From Streptomyces zhihengii (GTDB taxonomy: Bacteria; Actinomycetota; Actinomycetes; Streptomycetales; Streptomycetaceae): a stretch of DNA of 64,000 bases. Below, piece after piece: positions 26,198-37,778 of the stretch. Under the pieces are notes generated by a model. That model was not told the DNA's origin. It ran no database searches and worked only from the letters and a program-made list of their open reading frames with translations. The translations under genes and the position numbers were made by a program. Numbering within the stretch: position 1 is the first letter of the stretch; each line of letters opens with the position of its first letter. The stretch spans positions 1,800,501 through 1,864,500 of the forward strand of contig NZ_JAFEJA010000002.1 in the NCBI RefSeq assembly GCF_016919245.1. Direction: 5' to 3'.

Positions 26198-27742
26198 TCA
26201 TTCGACGAACGGATCTCGTTTCTCCAAGGGGTGCACAGCGGGGCCGTGCAGCACCTTGCCGTCCACGCCGAAACGGGATCCGTGGCACGGACACTCCCAG
26301 GCGACTTCGGCTTCGTTGAAGGCGACCAGGCAGCCCAGGTGGGTACACCGCGCCGATACCGCGTTCAGAGAGCCGTCGGGTGCGCGGTAGACAGCACAGG
26401 GACGGCCCTCGACGCGAACCACTGTGCCCCTGCCAGGGGGAATGTCCTCCACACTGTTCGCGGGCCCGGCCTTCAGCCGATCGCCGATGAAGTGCTGGGC
26501 GACCTCGGCCTGTTGGCGCAGGAGGGTGGGTGCCTGCTTGAGCGTGCTCGCCAGTCGGCGCGGATCGTGCAACCCCGCCCAGGGCAGTGCCTCGCCCACC
26601 CCGGTTACCAGGGCCGCGAGCAGCCGCCCTGCGAGGACCCCGCCGGTCATGCCCCAGCCGCCGAAGCCGGTGGCCACCCAGGTATGCCGGGCGCCGGGAT
26701 GGAACGCTCCGATCAACGGCACCGTGTCGCTCGGGTCGTTGTCCTGTGCTGCCCACCGGTAGGCGGTGGCCTCCACGGGAAATCGCTCGCGCATCCATGA
26801 GTCCAGCTCCCGGAACGACGCGTGCGGGTCCCCGGTCCCGGGAGTGAAGCTCTCTCCCGTCACGACGAGCAGCCGACGTCCCGGATCGAGCGGAGCGGAG
26901 CGCACCGAGCGCTTGCCCTCGTCCTCAGTGATGTACATGCCCCGCGGTGCCTGGTGCTCGGCGATCGGCGCGGCGACGACGAGTTCGCGTCGCGGGGACA
27001 TCCGGGCGAAGAGCAGAGCCCGATCGAAGACGGGGTAGTGCGTTGCGACGACCACGTCACGTGCCACCACCTGCGACCCGTCCTCGGTGGTCACCCGGCA
27101 CGGCGTGCCCTCGGACAGCTTTGTCACTCGGCTGTTCTCGAAGACGCGTACCCCTCGCGCGGTGAGTTCTCTGACCAGGGCGAGCAGGTATTTGCGCGGG
27201 TGGAACTGGAGCTGGTCGGAGAGCCGGACGGCGCCGGCCTTCGCGAACGGCAGCTCCGTCGTCGTCACGTACCCCGCCGGGAGGCCTGCGTCGGCAGCGG
27301 CGCGGGCCTCGGCCTCGATATCCGGGCGCGACGCGGGGTCCGTGCCGTAGGTGTAGGCGGCGGCCCGCTCCAGGTCGCAGTCGATGGCCAGTTCCTCCAC
27401 CACGGAGGCGAGCCGTTCCACCGCGTCGTGCTGAGCTGCCGCGTAGAGCCGTGCCGCGTCCCTGCCCTGCTTACGGGCGAGGTTCTGGTACACGAGGGAG
27501 TGCAGTGCGGAGACCTTCGCGGTGGTGTGCCCGGTGACGCCCGCGGCCACGCGGTCCGCCTCCAGCACCACGACGCTTCGTCCGGCCCTGGATAGCTCCC
27601 AGGCGGTGCTCAGGCCGGCGATACCTGCGCCCACGACGGCCACGTCTGCCGTGGTGGTGCCGCGCAGTGGCGGGAAGGAGGTCTCCGGCGTGCTGAGCAT
27701 CCAGTAGGAGCCAGCCTGGCCGGGGAGCGAGGGAACGGTCAT
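26198..27742 (-). CDS. FAD-dependent oxidoreductase with C-terminal Rieske domain
   Basis: A 514-residue two-domain protein. A DAO-type FAD domain begins with the dinucleotide site VVGAGIAGLSTAWELSRAGR (about residues 36-55) and ends near 410 with the TGFGGWGMTGG FAD segment. A Rieske [2Fe-2S] domain follows with Cys466, His468, Cys484 and His487 (CTH and CPCH). Similar fusions occur in Streptomyces and Bacillus (YhfW group) as amine or glycine-oxidase-like enzymes of unknown substrate. ATG 27742 follows GGAGG. It stands alone. Confidence 0.88.
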   Translation of the reverse strand: MTVPSLPGQAGSYWMLSTPETSFPPLRGTTTADVAVVGAGIAGLSTAWELSRAGRSVVVLEADRVAAGVTGHTTAKVSALHSLVYQNLARKQGRDAARLYAAAQHDAVERLASVVEELAIDCDLERAAAYTYGTDPASRPDIEAEARAAADAGLPAGYVTTTELPFAKAGAVRLSDQLQFHPRKYLLALVRELTARGVRVFENSRVTKLSEGTPCRVTTEDGSQVVARDVVVATHYPVFDRALLFARMSPRRELVVAAPIAEHQAPRGMYITEDEGKRSVRSAPLDPGRRLLVVTGESFTPGTGDPHASFRELDSWMRERFPVEATAYRWAAQDNDPSDTVPLIGAFHPGARHTWVATGFGGWGMTGGVLAGRLLAALVTGVGEALPWAGLHDPRRLASTLKQAPTLLRQQAEVAQHFIGDRLKAGPANSVEDIPPGRGTVVRVEGRPCAVYRAPDGSLNAVSARCTHLGCLVAFNEAEVAWECPCHGSRFGVDGKVLHGPAVHPLEKRDPFVE

Positions 27743-28354
27743 GAGGGCCTCCGCGCGTCCCGAGACGGTGTGCTCGGCGAGTGCCCGGGCGCGGGCGTTC
27801 CACACGCTGCCTCCGGAGCGGCCGAGTGACGCAAAGACTTGTGCCGAGGATCGAGGGATCGAACACGGTCGACCGTCGGGACCGTCTCAGGCGTCCCGGA
27901 GGCGAACTGAGCCTTGCAACCGAACCCACGCGGTGGTGCCAGGCGCTCCGGCAGGTTAGGCGCTTTGTCTGCTTTCCCCGGCCGTGAGGTGCCGCGGGCG
28001 GAGAGGCGGCGCAAGAGGTCGTATGTGGTAGCCACGTGCTTACGAGGCTCGCACAGACTGCCGTTCCCCCGAACGGCCTGTCCTTGTCATCAGTGGCTTT
28101 TGTTTCGCCGACAGGTAGGGGCGGGGCAGCCGTTTCGCCGCCCCGCCCCTCATCCATCCGGTGTGCCGTCACGACCCACCACAGCAAGACGGCACCAACG
28201 GGGGGTACCCGCTCACAGGTGCCCAAACATTCTTGCGACCTGCTCGGTTAAACGACGGCTGGGCGCGTCGTTCGAGTAACGAGTCCCGCGTCATCCGGGT
28301 CACGCTCACAGTGTCGGGTCCGGGCCGGGGCCACATCTGGAACGGCCCGCCGTG
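27743..28354. other. Intergenic stretch with one hairpin
   Basis: Between the Rieske oxidoreductase start and the end of the glycosyltransferase operon. Apart from the hairpin at 28117-28150 I see no gene. A minus-strand frame at 27739-28035 overlaps the oxidoreductase start and lacks any domain. Confidence 0.35.
28117..28150. terminator. GC hairpin downstream of the glycosyltransferase operon
   Basis: AGGGGCGGGGC pairs perfectly with GCCCCGCCCCT around a 12-base loop. It lies about 205 bases after the operon's last stop on the minus strand, with nothing coding between. Confidence 0.65.
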
Positions 28355-29182
28355 TCACTGCCCAGGGCCGGTCCGTCTCCACGTGTCGGTGGCGGGGTGG
28401 TGGACGACGAGGCCCATGCGGGCGAACTCGCGCAGCCAGCCGAGCATCGGCCATGAGCCCCAACGCTTCTTGTAGAGAGCGCCGTTGCGCAGGATGTCGT
28501 CGAGGTGGTGGACGGGGGGCGTGTGCACGGGGTGGTGCTGGTGGTACGCCTCCGCGCCGCCGACCCACCACAGGTCGACCCCACTTCGGGTCGCCGTAGC
28601 CGCGAAATCGGTGTCCTCCCCGCCATAGCCCGTGTACTGCTCGCAGAATCCGCCCACCTGCCGCCAGGTGTGGGCGGTGAGGGCGAAAGAGAGCGACCAG
28701 AACAGCCGGGGGTCGCCGCCCCTGACCACGACGCCGGCGGGTGGCGCGGGTCGTGCGGGGTGAGGGGAGGCCAGGGCCGGGAGTTCCCCGAGACGGTACC
28801 CGCGGTCGGGAGTCGGCGGAAGGTATGCCACCGGCCCGCACAGCAGCACGCCGGGCGCGGCCGCGTCCGCGTACCGGGTGAGCAGGGTGGGGGAGGGCAC
28901 GCAGTCGACGTCGAGGAAGACGAGGAGGTCCGCGCCGGCTGTGAGGGCGCGGTGGGCCCCCGCGTTCCGCGCGGCCGCGAGCGGCAGGCGGCCGTCGCGT
29001 ACCGGCACGTCGATCACCTCGGCCGGGGGCTCCCCGTCCGCCGTCACCGTGCGCACCTCTTCGTCGCCCATCGCGACCACGACGTAGTGGTCGGGGCGTC
29101 GGCCTCCGTGCCGCAGCCCTGCGTGCTGGAGGCGCAGGTGGGAATGGCGGCCCGCGACGGGGGTGATCACGGCGATGTTCAC
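28355..29182 (-). CDS. Family 2 glycosyltransferase with galactosyltransferase-like C-terminus
   Basis: A 275-residue cytoplasmic enzyme. The GT-A nucleotide-sugar fold starts NIAVITPVAGRHSHLRLQ. The DxD motif is LVFLDVDCVPSP. The C-terminal acceptor region has GFCEQYTGYGGEDTDFA, the glyco_transf_7C signature. Start GTG 29182 overlaps the upstream stop as GTGA. It is the last gene of a four-gene operon of glycosyltransferases, which suggests stepwise building of one glycan or glycolipid. Donor and acceptor are unknown. Confidence 0.85.
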   Translation of the reverse strand: MNIAVITPVAGRHSHLRLQHAGLRHGGRRPDHYVVVAMGDEEVRTVTADGEPPAEVIDVPVRDGRLPLAAARNAGAHRALTAGADLLVFLDVDCVPSPTLLTRYADAAAPGVLLCGPVAYLPPTPDRGYRLGELPALASPHPARPAPPAGVVVRGGDPRLFWSLSFALTAHTWRQVGGFCEQYTGYGGEDTDFAATATRSGVDLWWVGGAEAYHQHHPVHTPPVHHLDDILRNGALYKKRWGSWPMLGWLREFARMGLVVHHPATDTWRRTGPGQ

Positions 29183-30177
29183 GGCGTCTGCTCCGAGTGC
29201 CGCGACGCCAGACGTTCCAGAGCACGTGCCGCGCGCGCGGCACCGTCTCCGGCCGACCACTGGGCCCACCGTTCGCCGTCCCGTCGCGCGGTCTGCTCCA
29301 GCAGAGCCGGCCATTCCGGCGGTGCCGGCCAGCGGTGGCGCACGGTTGCCAGGTCCGCGCCGTCCAGGGCATGCGCCGTCGCCTGCTGCTCGCCGTGCGG
29401 GCGCCTCTGGGGGACGACCACGGTGGGCACGCGGGCGGCCGCGCACTCGGCGAGGGCGTTCTGGCCCGCGTGCGTCACCACCACCCGCGCGCGGCACAGC
29501 ATCTCCCACGGGTCGTCGGTCCAGGTCCCGGACGTTCCGCCCAGGACCGTCCAGCGCCAGCCCGGTGTCGCGGCTTGAGCCGCCGCCAGGTCCTGCGCCG
29601 ACACCTCGTCCCCGCCGCCGCCCAGCATGACGAGCACGTCCCGGCCGTCGGCCGGGCGCGGCTGGCGTCGCCGCCCGTCGTAGCGGGAGAATGCCCCGGT
29701 GTGGACCGTCTTGGACGTCCAGTGAGGCGGCCAGCCGGGCTCGGGAACCTGCGCGGGCCAGGGTGCGAGCAGCGCGTCCGCCATGTCGTAGGCCAGTTCA
29801 TGCGCCGGGTCCCCGCGGTTGCCGCGCATGGCAGCGACCGCCAGCGGCACGCCCATGAGCCGGGCGAGGACGGCGGCCTCGACCGACACGTCGCTGACGA
29901 AGAGTGCCGGCGACGCGCGGTCGATCCATCCGGCGATCCGCGCCATCCGGCCCCGCAGACCGGGATGGTGCAGCGGCGCCCAGTGGAGCCTTCCCCGGGC
30001 CGTCGGCTCGCGGGCGGTTCCGGCGGCGTCATGGGGCAGGTCCACCCAGTGTCCGGGCCACGACGGCGGTCTCTCCAGGGACGACAGGACCGTGACGGCC
30101 TCACCGGCGTGCGCGGCGATGCACTGGGCACGCTGCAGGTGCCCTCGCCCCTGGTGATGCACGTAGTACCCGATCAC
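29179..30177 (-). CDS. MurG/MGT-like glycosyltransferase (GT-B fold)
   Basis: A 332-residue protein. The N-terminus reads IGYYVHHQGRGHLQRAQCIA, the glycine-rich start of this fold. The C-terminal nucleotide-sugar region has VVVTHAGQNALAECAAARVP and VVVPQRRPHGEQQATA, matching the UDP-sugar binding half of family 28. Start GTG 30177 overlaps the upstream stop by 4 bases, and its own stop overlaps the next start. No membrane segments are seen. It acts in the same putative pathway as its three neighbours. Confidence 0.85.
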   Translation of the reverse strand: MIGYYVHHQGRGHLQRAQCIAAHAGEAVTVLSSLERPPSWPGHWVDLPHDAAGTAREPTARGRLHWAPLHHPGLRGRMARIAGWIDRASPALFVSDVSVEAAVLARLMGVPLAVAAMRGNRGDPAHELAYDMADALLAPWPAQVPEPGWPPHWTSKTVHTGAFSRYDGRRRQPRPADGRDVLVMLGGGGDEVSAQDLAAAQAATPGWRWTVLGGTSGTWTDDPWEMLCRARVVVTHAGQNALAECAAARVPTVVVPQRRPHGEQQATAHALDGADLATVRHRWPAPPEWPALLEQTARRDGERWAQWSAGDGAARAARALERLASRHSEQTP

Positions 30178-31241
30178 GCCGCCACCTCCTCGTACAGCGC
30201 GGTGTAGGCGTCGGCCGCCCGTTCCACGCAGCAAAACGTCACCGCGCGCTCCCGCGCCGCGTGCCGGCTGAGCGCCATGGCCCGGGGCAGAAGCCGTGCC
30301 AGCGCGGCGGCATCCCCGGGAGGCCCCAGGACGCCGCACGCGGGGGTGACGATCTCCGGTAGTGCCCCGCGCCGGAAGCCGCACACGGGGGTTCCGCAGG
30401 CCAGCGCTTCTGCGACGACCAGGCCGTAGGGTTCGTCCCACATCGGCGTGACCAGCGCGGCGTCGGCGCGGCCCAGCAGTTCCGCGAGGTCCGCCTGGGC
30501 CAGGTGCCCGGCATGGACGATGTCGCCGCCCAGACCGGGGGCGACCTGCTCCTCGAAGTAGGCCCGGTCGCCGACCGGGCCGGCGAGGACCAGGGGGAGG
30601 CCTGCCCGCCGTGCCGCCTCGATCGCCAGGTGGGGCCCCTTCTCGGGTACCAGCCGACCCGACCACACGAGCCCTCCGCCGCCCTGCCCCACGGGCCACA
30701 GGCGGGTGTCGATGCCATTGCGCACGACACGGGCGGCCGGCACCGTCGCCAGCCACGCGCCGGCGGTGAAGTCGCTCACCGCGGTGAACACCACCGGGCA
30801 GTCGTCCTGTGCCTGCACGGCGGACTCCAGCCAAGGGGTGGGTGGAGTGTGCAACGTGGTCACCACGGGCAGCGGCAGCGCCGACGCCATCGCCACCGGC
30901 AGGTAGTGCAGGCTGTTGTTGTGCACCACGTCGAACCTCAGATCGCCGTCGCGTGCCAGGTCGAGCATCAGCCGCAGGTAGGCGTGGTGCTCGTCCATCC
31001 GTGCTGGATCGGGCATGCTCACGTCGGCGCGCGCAGCCTCGCTCAGCACGGCACGGCGCACCGGGAGCTCCAGAACGTCCAGCTCGGGGTCGGATCCCGG
31101 AGCGGCGAAGAGGGTGACCTTGTGGCCGCGACGGGTAAGCACCCGGGCGAGGGACCAGGTGTGGGCCTCCAGTCCGCCGGCGAACGGCTCGCGCACCGGG
31201 TGCCGGCTGGAGGCGATCAGCGCAACCCGCATACGCGTCAC
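30174..31241 (-). CDS. Family 4 glycosyltransferase
   Basis: A 355-residue GT-B enzyme. The N-terminal domain has FAGGLEAHTWSLARVLTRRG, typical of GT4 acceptor binding. The C-terminal donor domain has VWSGRLVPEKGPHLAIEAAR, then TPMWDEPYGLVVAEALACGT, the E-x7-E retaining motif. Start GTG 31241 overlaps the upstream stop (GTGA). It is the second gene of the operon. The likely donor is a nucleotide hexose, as for the family; the product is not predictable. Confidence 0.88.
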   Translation of the reverse strand: MTRMRVALIASSRHPVREPFAGGLEAHTWSLARVLTRRGHKVTLFAAPGSDPELDVLELPVRRAVLSEAARADVSMPDPARMDEHHAYLRLMLDLARDGDLRFDVVHNNSLHYLPVAMASALPLPVVTTLHTPPTPWLESAVQAQDDCPVVFTAVSDFTAGAWLATVPAARVVRNGIDTRLWPVGQGGGGLVWSGRLVPEKGPHLAIEAARRAGLPLVLAGPVGDRAYFEEQVAPGLGGDIVHAGHLAQADLAELLGRADAALVTPMWDEPYGLVVAEALACGTPVCGFRRGALPEIVTPACGVLGPPGDAAALARLLPRAMALSRHAARERAVTFCCVERAADAYTALYEEVAA

Positions 31242-32341
31242 GCCAACGTTCCGCGATACAGCACGTCATGGGCCGCGGCGAGATCAGCGCGTTCCCTGCG
31301 GCGGGCCTCGACGGTCGCACGGGGCGCACACCGGTCCCGGTACGCGGCGACCACCGCCGCCCGCAGCGACGGCACGTCGACACCGTCGTCCTGGGTGTGG
31401 CCGTAGGTCAGACACGGACGCTGCTCGGCATAGAAGCCGCAGCTCGGCGCCGCCACCGCCGTCCCCAGGTCGTAGCAGGCCTCCAGCCAGCCCGAATGGG
31501 TCCCGAAGGCATAGGGCAGCACCGAAAGGTCGAGACGTGACAGGTAGTCGTAGAGTTCGGCGTCGCTGAAGTAGTCGTGCACCCGGACGCGGAGCGGAGT
31601 GCGCCGCGCCAGTCCGGCCAGCCCTTCCATCAGCGTCGGGGAGTACGCGGCGCCGCCCGGTTCGGCGACGTCGCGGTGCACGTCGACCAGCAGTTCTGCG
31701 TCGGGCAGCTCCGCGACGGCGCCCGCGACGGCCCGCGCCACCGGCAGGACGGCCATGTTGGGGCGCAGACTCTTGGCGTGGATGCCCACCGTGAAGCGAT
31801 CCCGCACGGGCCGGGGCTCTGCCAGCCGCGCGAAATCGACCACATGGGGGTGCGGCAGAACCTGGGCTTCACGCCCCCAGCGCCGGCCGATGACGGCCGC
31901 CGCCCCCGGGGTCAGGGTCACCAGAGCGTCCGCCGCCGGGATCAGCACGTCCAGCGCCGCCTCATGAGGGGCGGGATCGCGCTGATGAGGGTTGCGCAGG
32001 TCGTGCACGGTGTAGACGAACGGCTTGCCGTGACGGCGCAGCGCGCACACCAACTCCCGCAGGCGCTCCGGCCCCTGCGCGTCGAAGCCGAAGTGCAGAT
32101 GGAAGATGTCGAAGTCCTCGTGGTGGGAAGCGATCCACCGGGGAGCCAGCATCACCGGGGGCCACCACCGCTGAGACGTGCTGGGAGCTCCGTTCGGTCG
32201 GGGATCCCGAAGACGGACGACACCGTCGGCGCCCTGGAGGTCGGAGCAATGCCGTACATAGACATGACCTGCGGGCACGGACGCCACCCGTACGGTGTGC
32301 AGGTCCCCGGCCACCGCGCGTACCGTCTGCCGACCACCCAT
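31238..32341 (-). CDS. Family 1/4-like glycosyltransferase
   Basis: A 367-residue GT-B type protein and the first gene of the operon. It contains FDIFHLHFGFDAQGPERLRE and FVYTVHDLRNPHQ in the N-terminal domain and the donor-side SVLPYAFGTHSGWLEACYDL region, where the usual glutamate pair is reduced to one Glu. ATG 32341 has GAGGAGA upstream. The downstream gene is translationally coupled. The promoter must be in the 370-base gap shared with the divergent catalase gene. Confidence 0.8.
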   Translation of the reverse strand: MGGRQTVRAVAGDLHTVRVASVPAGHVYVRHCSDLQGADGVVRLRDPRPNGAPSTSQRWWPPVMLAPRWIASHHEDFDIFHLHFGFDAQGPERLRELVCALRRHGKPFVYTVHDLRNPHQRDPAPHEAALDVLIPAADALVTLTPGAAAVIGRRWGREAQVLPHPHVVDFARLAEPRPVRDRFTVGIHAKSLRPNMAVLPVARAVAGAVAELPDAELLVDVHRDVAEPGGAAYSPTLMEGLAGLARRTPLRVRVHDYFSDAELYDYLSRLDLSVLPYAFGTHSGWLEACYDLGTAVAAPSCGFYAEQRPCLTYGHTQDDGVDVPSLRAAVVAAYRDRCAPRATVEARRRERADLAAAHDVLYRGTLA

Positions 32342-32713
32342 CGTTGTCTCCTCACTGCACGTAGGACGGGGTGCCCAGTTGATCAGCGCCGACACGGGAC
32401 CCGGGGACGCTCACCGATGTCGACGAAAGTGTTCGTTCGCCGGTCGACGCGGCTCCGGCGTTACCAAGGACGCGACCCAGCCCCCGGCGGCACCACCCTT
32501 GCTCCGCCGGGCCTGTGGCGATCATCGTCTGCCAGTGCGCATGTCACCCGCGCAGCGGATGACAGCCCAGAAACGAACCCAGGGCCGCCACTCGGATGCA
32601 GCGTCCAAGGCCGCGCGGCCCGTGGAAGGGGCCGGACAGACTATTCCCAGGTTCGAACGGCCAAGCCGAGGACACAGGTGTAGGGCACCGTCACCCTGTG
32701 TCTGGAGAGAGCC
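32342..32713. other. Divergent promoter region of the glycosyltransferase operon and catalase
   Basis: About 370 bases between two divergent transcription units. No GGGTA(C/T) promoter or strong palindrome was found. Short frames are antisense artefacts. Confidence 0.35.
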
Positions 32714-34993
<2,280 letters not shown>

Positions 34994-35275
34994 CGCTCCG
35001 GCCCGTGCCGCGGCCCGTGCCCCGTGCACCGGCCGCGGTGGGGGGAGCGACCGCGCTCGGCGACCCTGTAGGGCGGTGACAGTGTCGAACCCCGCCCCGT
35101 GGGCGCAACCGATGTCGTCCGTGGAACTGGCCACCCCGGCAGTCGTACAGCTGCGCCGAGGCAACGACCACGACCGCATCCCCTCGCCGTCGCCACTGGA
35201 CGGGGCCACTTTCCGCCGACCGGTCGCCAAGAGCGGGGTAGAGAGCCTGACGGGGGTGCTGGTGGGCGACGGCGC

Positions 35276-35560
35276 ATGCGAACACTCGATGCCGCTGCCG
35301 GCCCTGGGACGGCGCCCGGGCGCTCCGCCGAGAGCTACTCCCGGCTGCTGTATTTCTCCATCCTCGGCGATGTCCTGGGTGCCGGGCCAGGTCGCCGCTG
35401 TTTCGGCGGGGTGGCCAGGGCCCTCGTCACCGCTCTCGTCCTCCTCACAGCGCCCTCCGGCGGTGCACACGGCCTTCGGGCCGACTCGTGCGTGCTGCTG
35501 GCGATGCAGGGGGAAGCGGCCGTCTGGGCGTGTGTGTTGATGATCTTGCCCACCGCGATC
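35276..35560 (+). pseudogene. Deleted copy of the APC permease gene 18373-19695
   Basis: It starts MRTLDA like the intact gene (MRPLDA) and reads SRLLYFSILGDVLGAG against TRLLYFFILGDVLGAG. About 17 bases are then lost, and matching resumes with ALVTALVL. After that the copy jumps to the last 50 residues of the permease, ADSCVLLAMQGEAAVWA against AASCVLLATQVEAAVWA. Over a thousand bases of transmembrane core are missing. The frame happens to stay open but cannot encode a transporter. Confidence 0.85.
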
Positions 35561-35699
35561 GCCGTGCCCATCACGGCAGAAGGCACCGTCATGGGCATCC
35601 GCGCGCAGGCCCGCCTGTCGCCGCCGAGATGCCACGGCGCCGTCAGCGGCCTACGTCAACCGGGGGAGTGACCCTACGGCTGCCGGCAGTGGACTGAGA

Positions 35700-36060
35700 A
35701 CCGCCCCCCGGGCGTGGCGAACTCCCAGGAGCGTGCGCCCCCCGCACCCGCGTGCCATCCCCGGGCTGGACTGTGAGCAACTCGGCACGGGCGCGCTTCA
35801 GGCGTACCCGGTGCGCAGGTAGCCGATCGGAGGCGTGTTGAAGTGACGACGGAGGGCGTACTACGTGGCCCTTGTGGTGGTGCCCGCGGCGGCGGCGATG
35901 TCCGCCAGGGGGATCGGACGCCCGGCGTTGTCGTCGATGAGGGCGACGGCCCGACGCAGCGCCGACGGCTGCAGGGCTCCGGGCTGCGGTGCCGCATGGA
36001 AGTCCCCGGCCACGAAACGGCCCTCTCGCCAGTTGGCGGCGGCAAGGACTTGACGGTCCT
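35700..36060 (-). pseudogene. Broken AraC-family regulator, C-terminal part
   Basis: The minus strand reads ALRRAVALIDDNAGRPIPLA and then DIAAAAGTTTRAT, followed by TAG and YALRRHFNTPPIGYLR. Aligned with the regulator at 4713-5771 (RALQYGFARHLNTSPMAYLR), the stop codon falls on the conserved Gln, a likely CAG to TAG change at 35863-35861. A frameshift follows, after which RVRLKRARAELLTVQPGDGT continues the match. The sensor domain is missing. Confidence 0.8.
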
Positions 36061-36219
36061 TCGTGAGACGCAGCCAGGAGAGCACCGACATCAGGGTGGC
36101 CTGATAGGAACGGCGACGGAAAGGTGACGTCATCCATGTGGGCAGGCGCGAATCAGAGTGCGGACAGACCGCCGCCGTCCGCATTTCAGACCTGCGGACG
36201 GCGGCGGCGCTCGGTCGAA

Positions 36220-36447
36220 CTAGGTGCTGAGGACGGAGTCGTCCAGGGGGCGGGCTCCAGGCAGCTGGTGACGGGCGGCGACAAGCGCGGAGTCGATGTC
36301 ACGCGTGCCGGTGGAGACGCACAAGGTGTAGGCGATGTCCTGCATGCGCTGCTGTACTTCCTTGTCGCCGTTCTCTGCATGCAGGATGCGCAGCGTGTCG
36401 TACTGCTCCATGAGATTCGCCAGTACCGCCGGATGCGCCATAAGCAT
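36220..36447 (-). CDS. DUF5133 protein
   Basis: A 75-residue helical protein opening MLMAHPAVLANLMEQYDTLR and containing QDIAYTLCVSTGTRDIDSAL, the DUF5133 pattern restricted to Streptomyces and relatives. It is nearly identical to the product of 51848-52075. The upstream GGGAGTGGTGTCC and the following 100 bases are also similar in both loci, so the whole unit was duplicated. In some species such proteins are linked to developmental or ANTAR-like regulation; no function is certain. Confidence 0.8.
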   Translation of the reverse strand: MLMAHPAVLANLMEQYDTLRILHAENGDKEVQQRMQDIAYTLCVSTGTRDIDSALVAARHQLPGARPLDDSVLST

Positions 36448-36749
36448 TGGACACCACTCCCTCGCACACTGCGTTCGTCCATTGTTGTGGTGCTGTCACC
36501 ATGCCCCTTGGCCGGGCAGTACGCCTGCGCACCGGTCCACGACGATCAAGTGTTCGCTATGGGGACGCTGCGACCCCGCCCCGGACCGTGGAGCGAAGAC
36601 GACCGGGCACGGACGACCCTTGATCAGCCGAACACGCGGAAGCCATGGCGGGGCGAACGGCAAATCTCTGCGTGGCGCGGGTTTCGCTTTCTGGGCAGCA
36701 GGCGTAGCGTCGCGAGTGTGCCGGGGCTCGCCGGGGACGGGATGTGATC
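36448..36749. promoter_or_regulatory. Divergent promoter region of DUF5133 and AraC genes
   Basis: About 300 bases. The first 100 resemble the leader of the second DUF5133 gene (52076-52200). At 36682-36710, TTTCGC, 17 bases, TAGCGT precede the AraC gene and match the elements before its paralogue at 6964. Confidence 0.45.
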
Positions 36750-37778
36750 ATGAGATCGCTGGAGTTCCGCAGCCACAGACTGGCGGAGGTGCAGGAGTTC
36801 CTGTCCTGGGCCTATGCACCCATACGGCTCGGGAACCATGGGCATGCGGTGGGGGTACAGGTGGAGCGGATTTCGTCGGACGGCCTGAGCATGGACCGTC
36901 TCGATGTCGACTCCACTCTGTCCTACGACGCGGCCGCCCTCGGAAGGGTTTGCCTGATCACCGTCCACCACGGTGCGGTCGCCGACACCACCACAGGGCG
37001 CCGAGTTGTTCACGGGCCGGGGGAGACATTCCTGCTCGCCCAGCCCGACCGCCCCTGCACCGGTGAGCTGTGTGCCGCACGGTGCACGGTCACCCTGTTC
37101 GACCCCGGTCTGCTCGACCAGGTCGCGGAGGGCGCAGTACCCAGCGGCGGCCCGGTGCGCTTCACCGGCCAGCAGCCCGTCGACGCGGCAGCCAACCGGA
37201 GCCTGGGGGTGACGGTCTCCTTCCTGCGTGATCACGTCTTGGCCGGTCCCGACGGGAACAACCTGGTGGTGGAGACCGCCGTGCGGCATCTAGCAGCCGT
37301 CACCCTATCCGCCCTGCCTAACACGACAATGGACGACGGACTGGGCTGGCCCGGCAACCACGATGCAGGACCTGAGACGCTGCGCCGGGCGACGGCGTTC
37401 ATCGAGGACAACGCCCACCGCGACATCGGTCTCGCCGACATCGCGGCCGCCGTCTTCGTCACCCCCCGCGCTGTCCAGTACGCGTTCAGCCGCCATGCCG
37501 ACACCACCCCACTCGGCTACCTGCGGCGCGTGCGGCTTTTCCACGCCCACACCGACCTCGTCGCCGCAACCCCGCACGGCGCGAGCGTGATCACCATCGC
37601 TGCCCGGTGGGGCTTCAACCATCAGGGACGGTTCGCCGCCGCCTACCGCGCCGCCTACGGCGTCTCGCCCTCGGCCACCCTGCGCGCCGGCCCTGATCAG
37701 ACCGCAGAATCACTCCAAACCGAGCAGCCGCCCCCGCTCACAGCACGGGCGGGTATCCCCGGGAGTGGACCGCCATGA
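36750..37778 (+). CDS. AraC-family transcriptional regulator
   Basis: A 342-residue paralogue of the regulator at 6017-6964: it opens MRSLEFRSHRLAEVQEFLSW, with the sensor domain to about residue 200. The DNA-binding domain has LADIAAAVFVTPRAVQYAFS and the ARWGFNHQGRFAAAYR region. ATG 36750 is preferred over a GTG two codons earlier. A 30-residue proline-rich tail after the DNA-binding domain is unusual. Its stop overlaps the next start (ATGA), so the small gene downstream is coupled. Confidence 0.85.
   Translation: MRSLEFRSHRLAEVQEFLSWAYAPIRLGNHGHAVGVQVERISSDGLSMDRLDVDSTLSYDAAALGRVCLITVHHGAVADTTTGRRVVHGPGETFLLAQPDRPCTGELCAARCTVTLFDPGLLDQVAEGAVPSGGPVRFTGQQPVDAAANRSLGVTVSFLRDHVLAGPDGNNLVVETAVRHLAAVTLSALPNTTMDDGLGWPGNHDAGPETLRRATAFIEDNAHRDIGLADIAAAVFVTPRAVQYAFSRHADTTPLGYLRRVRLFHAHTDLVAATPHGASVITIAARWGFNHQGRFAAAYRAAYGVSPSATLRAGPDQTAESLQTEQPPPLTARAGIPGSGPP

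Noticed and set aside
24455..26800. 781-codon plus-strand frame antisense to the phosphatase and the Rieske oxidoreductase
   Set aside because: It runs opposite two well supported genes; long antisense frames are expected in such GC-rich DNA.
36742..36749. GTG 36744 as start of the AraC gene
   Set aside because: ATG 36750 aligns with the start of the paralogue (MQTLSFRS versus MRSLEFRS) and has better spacing to the purine-rich stretch.
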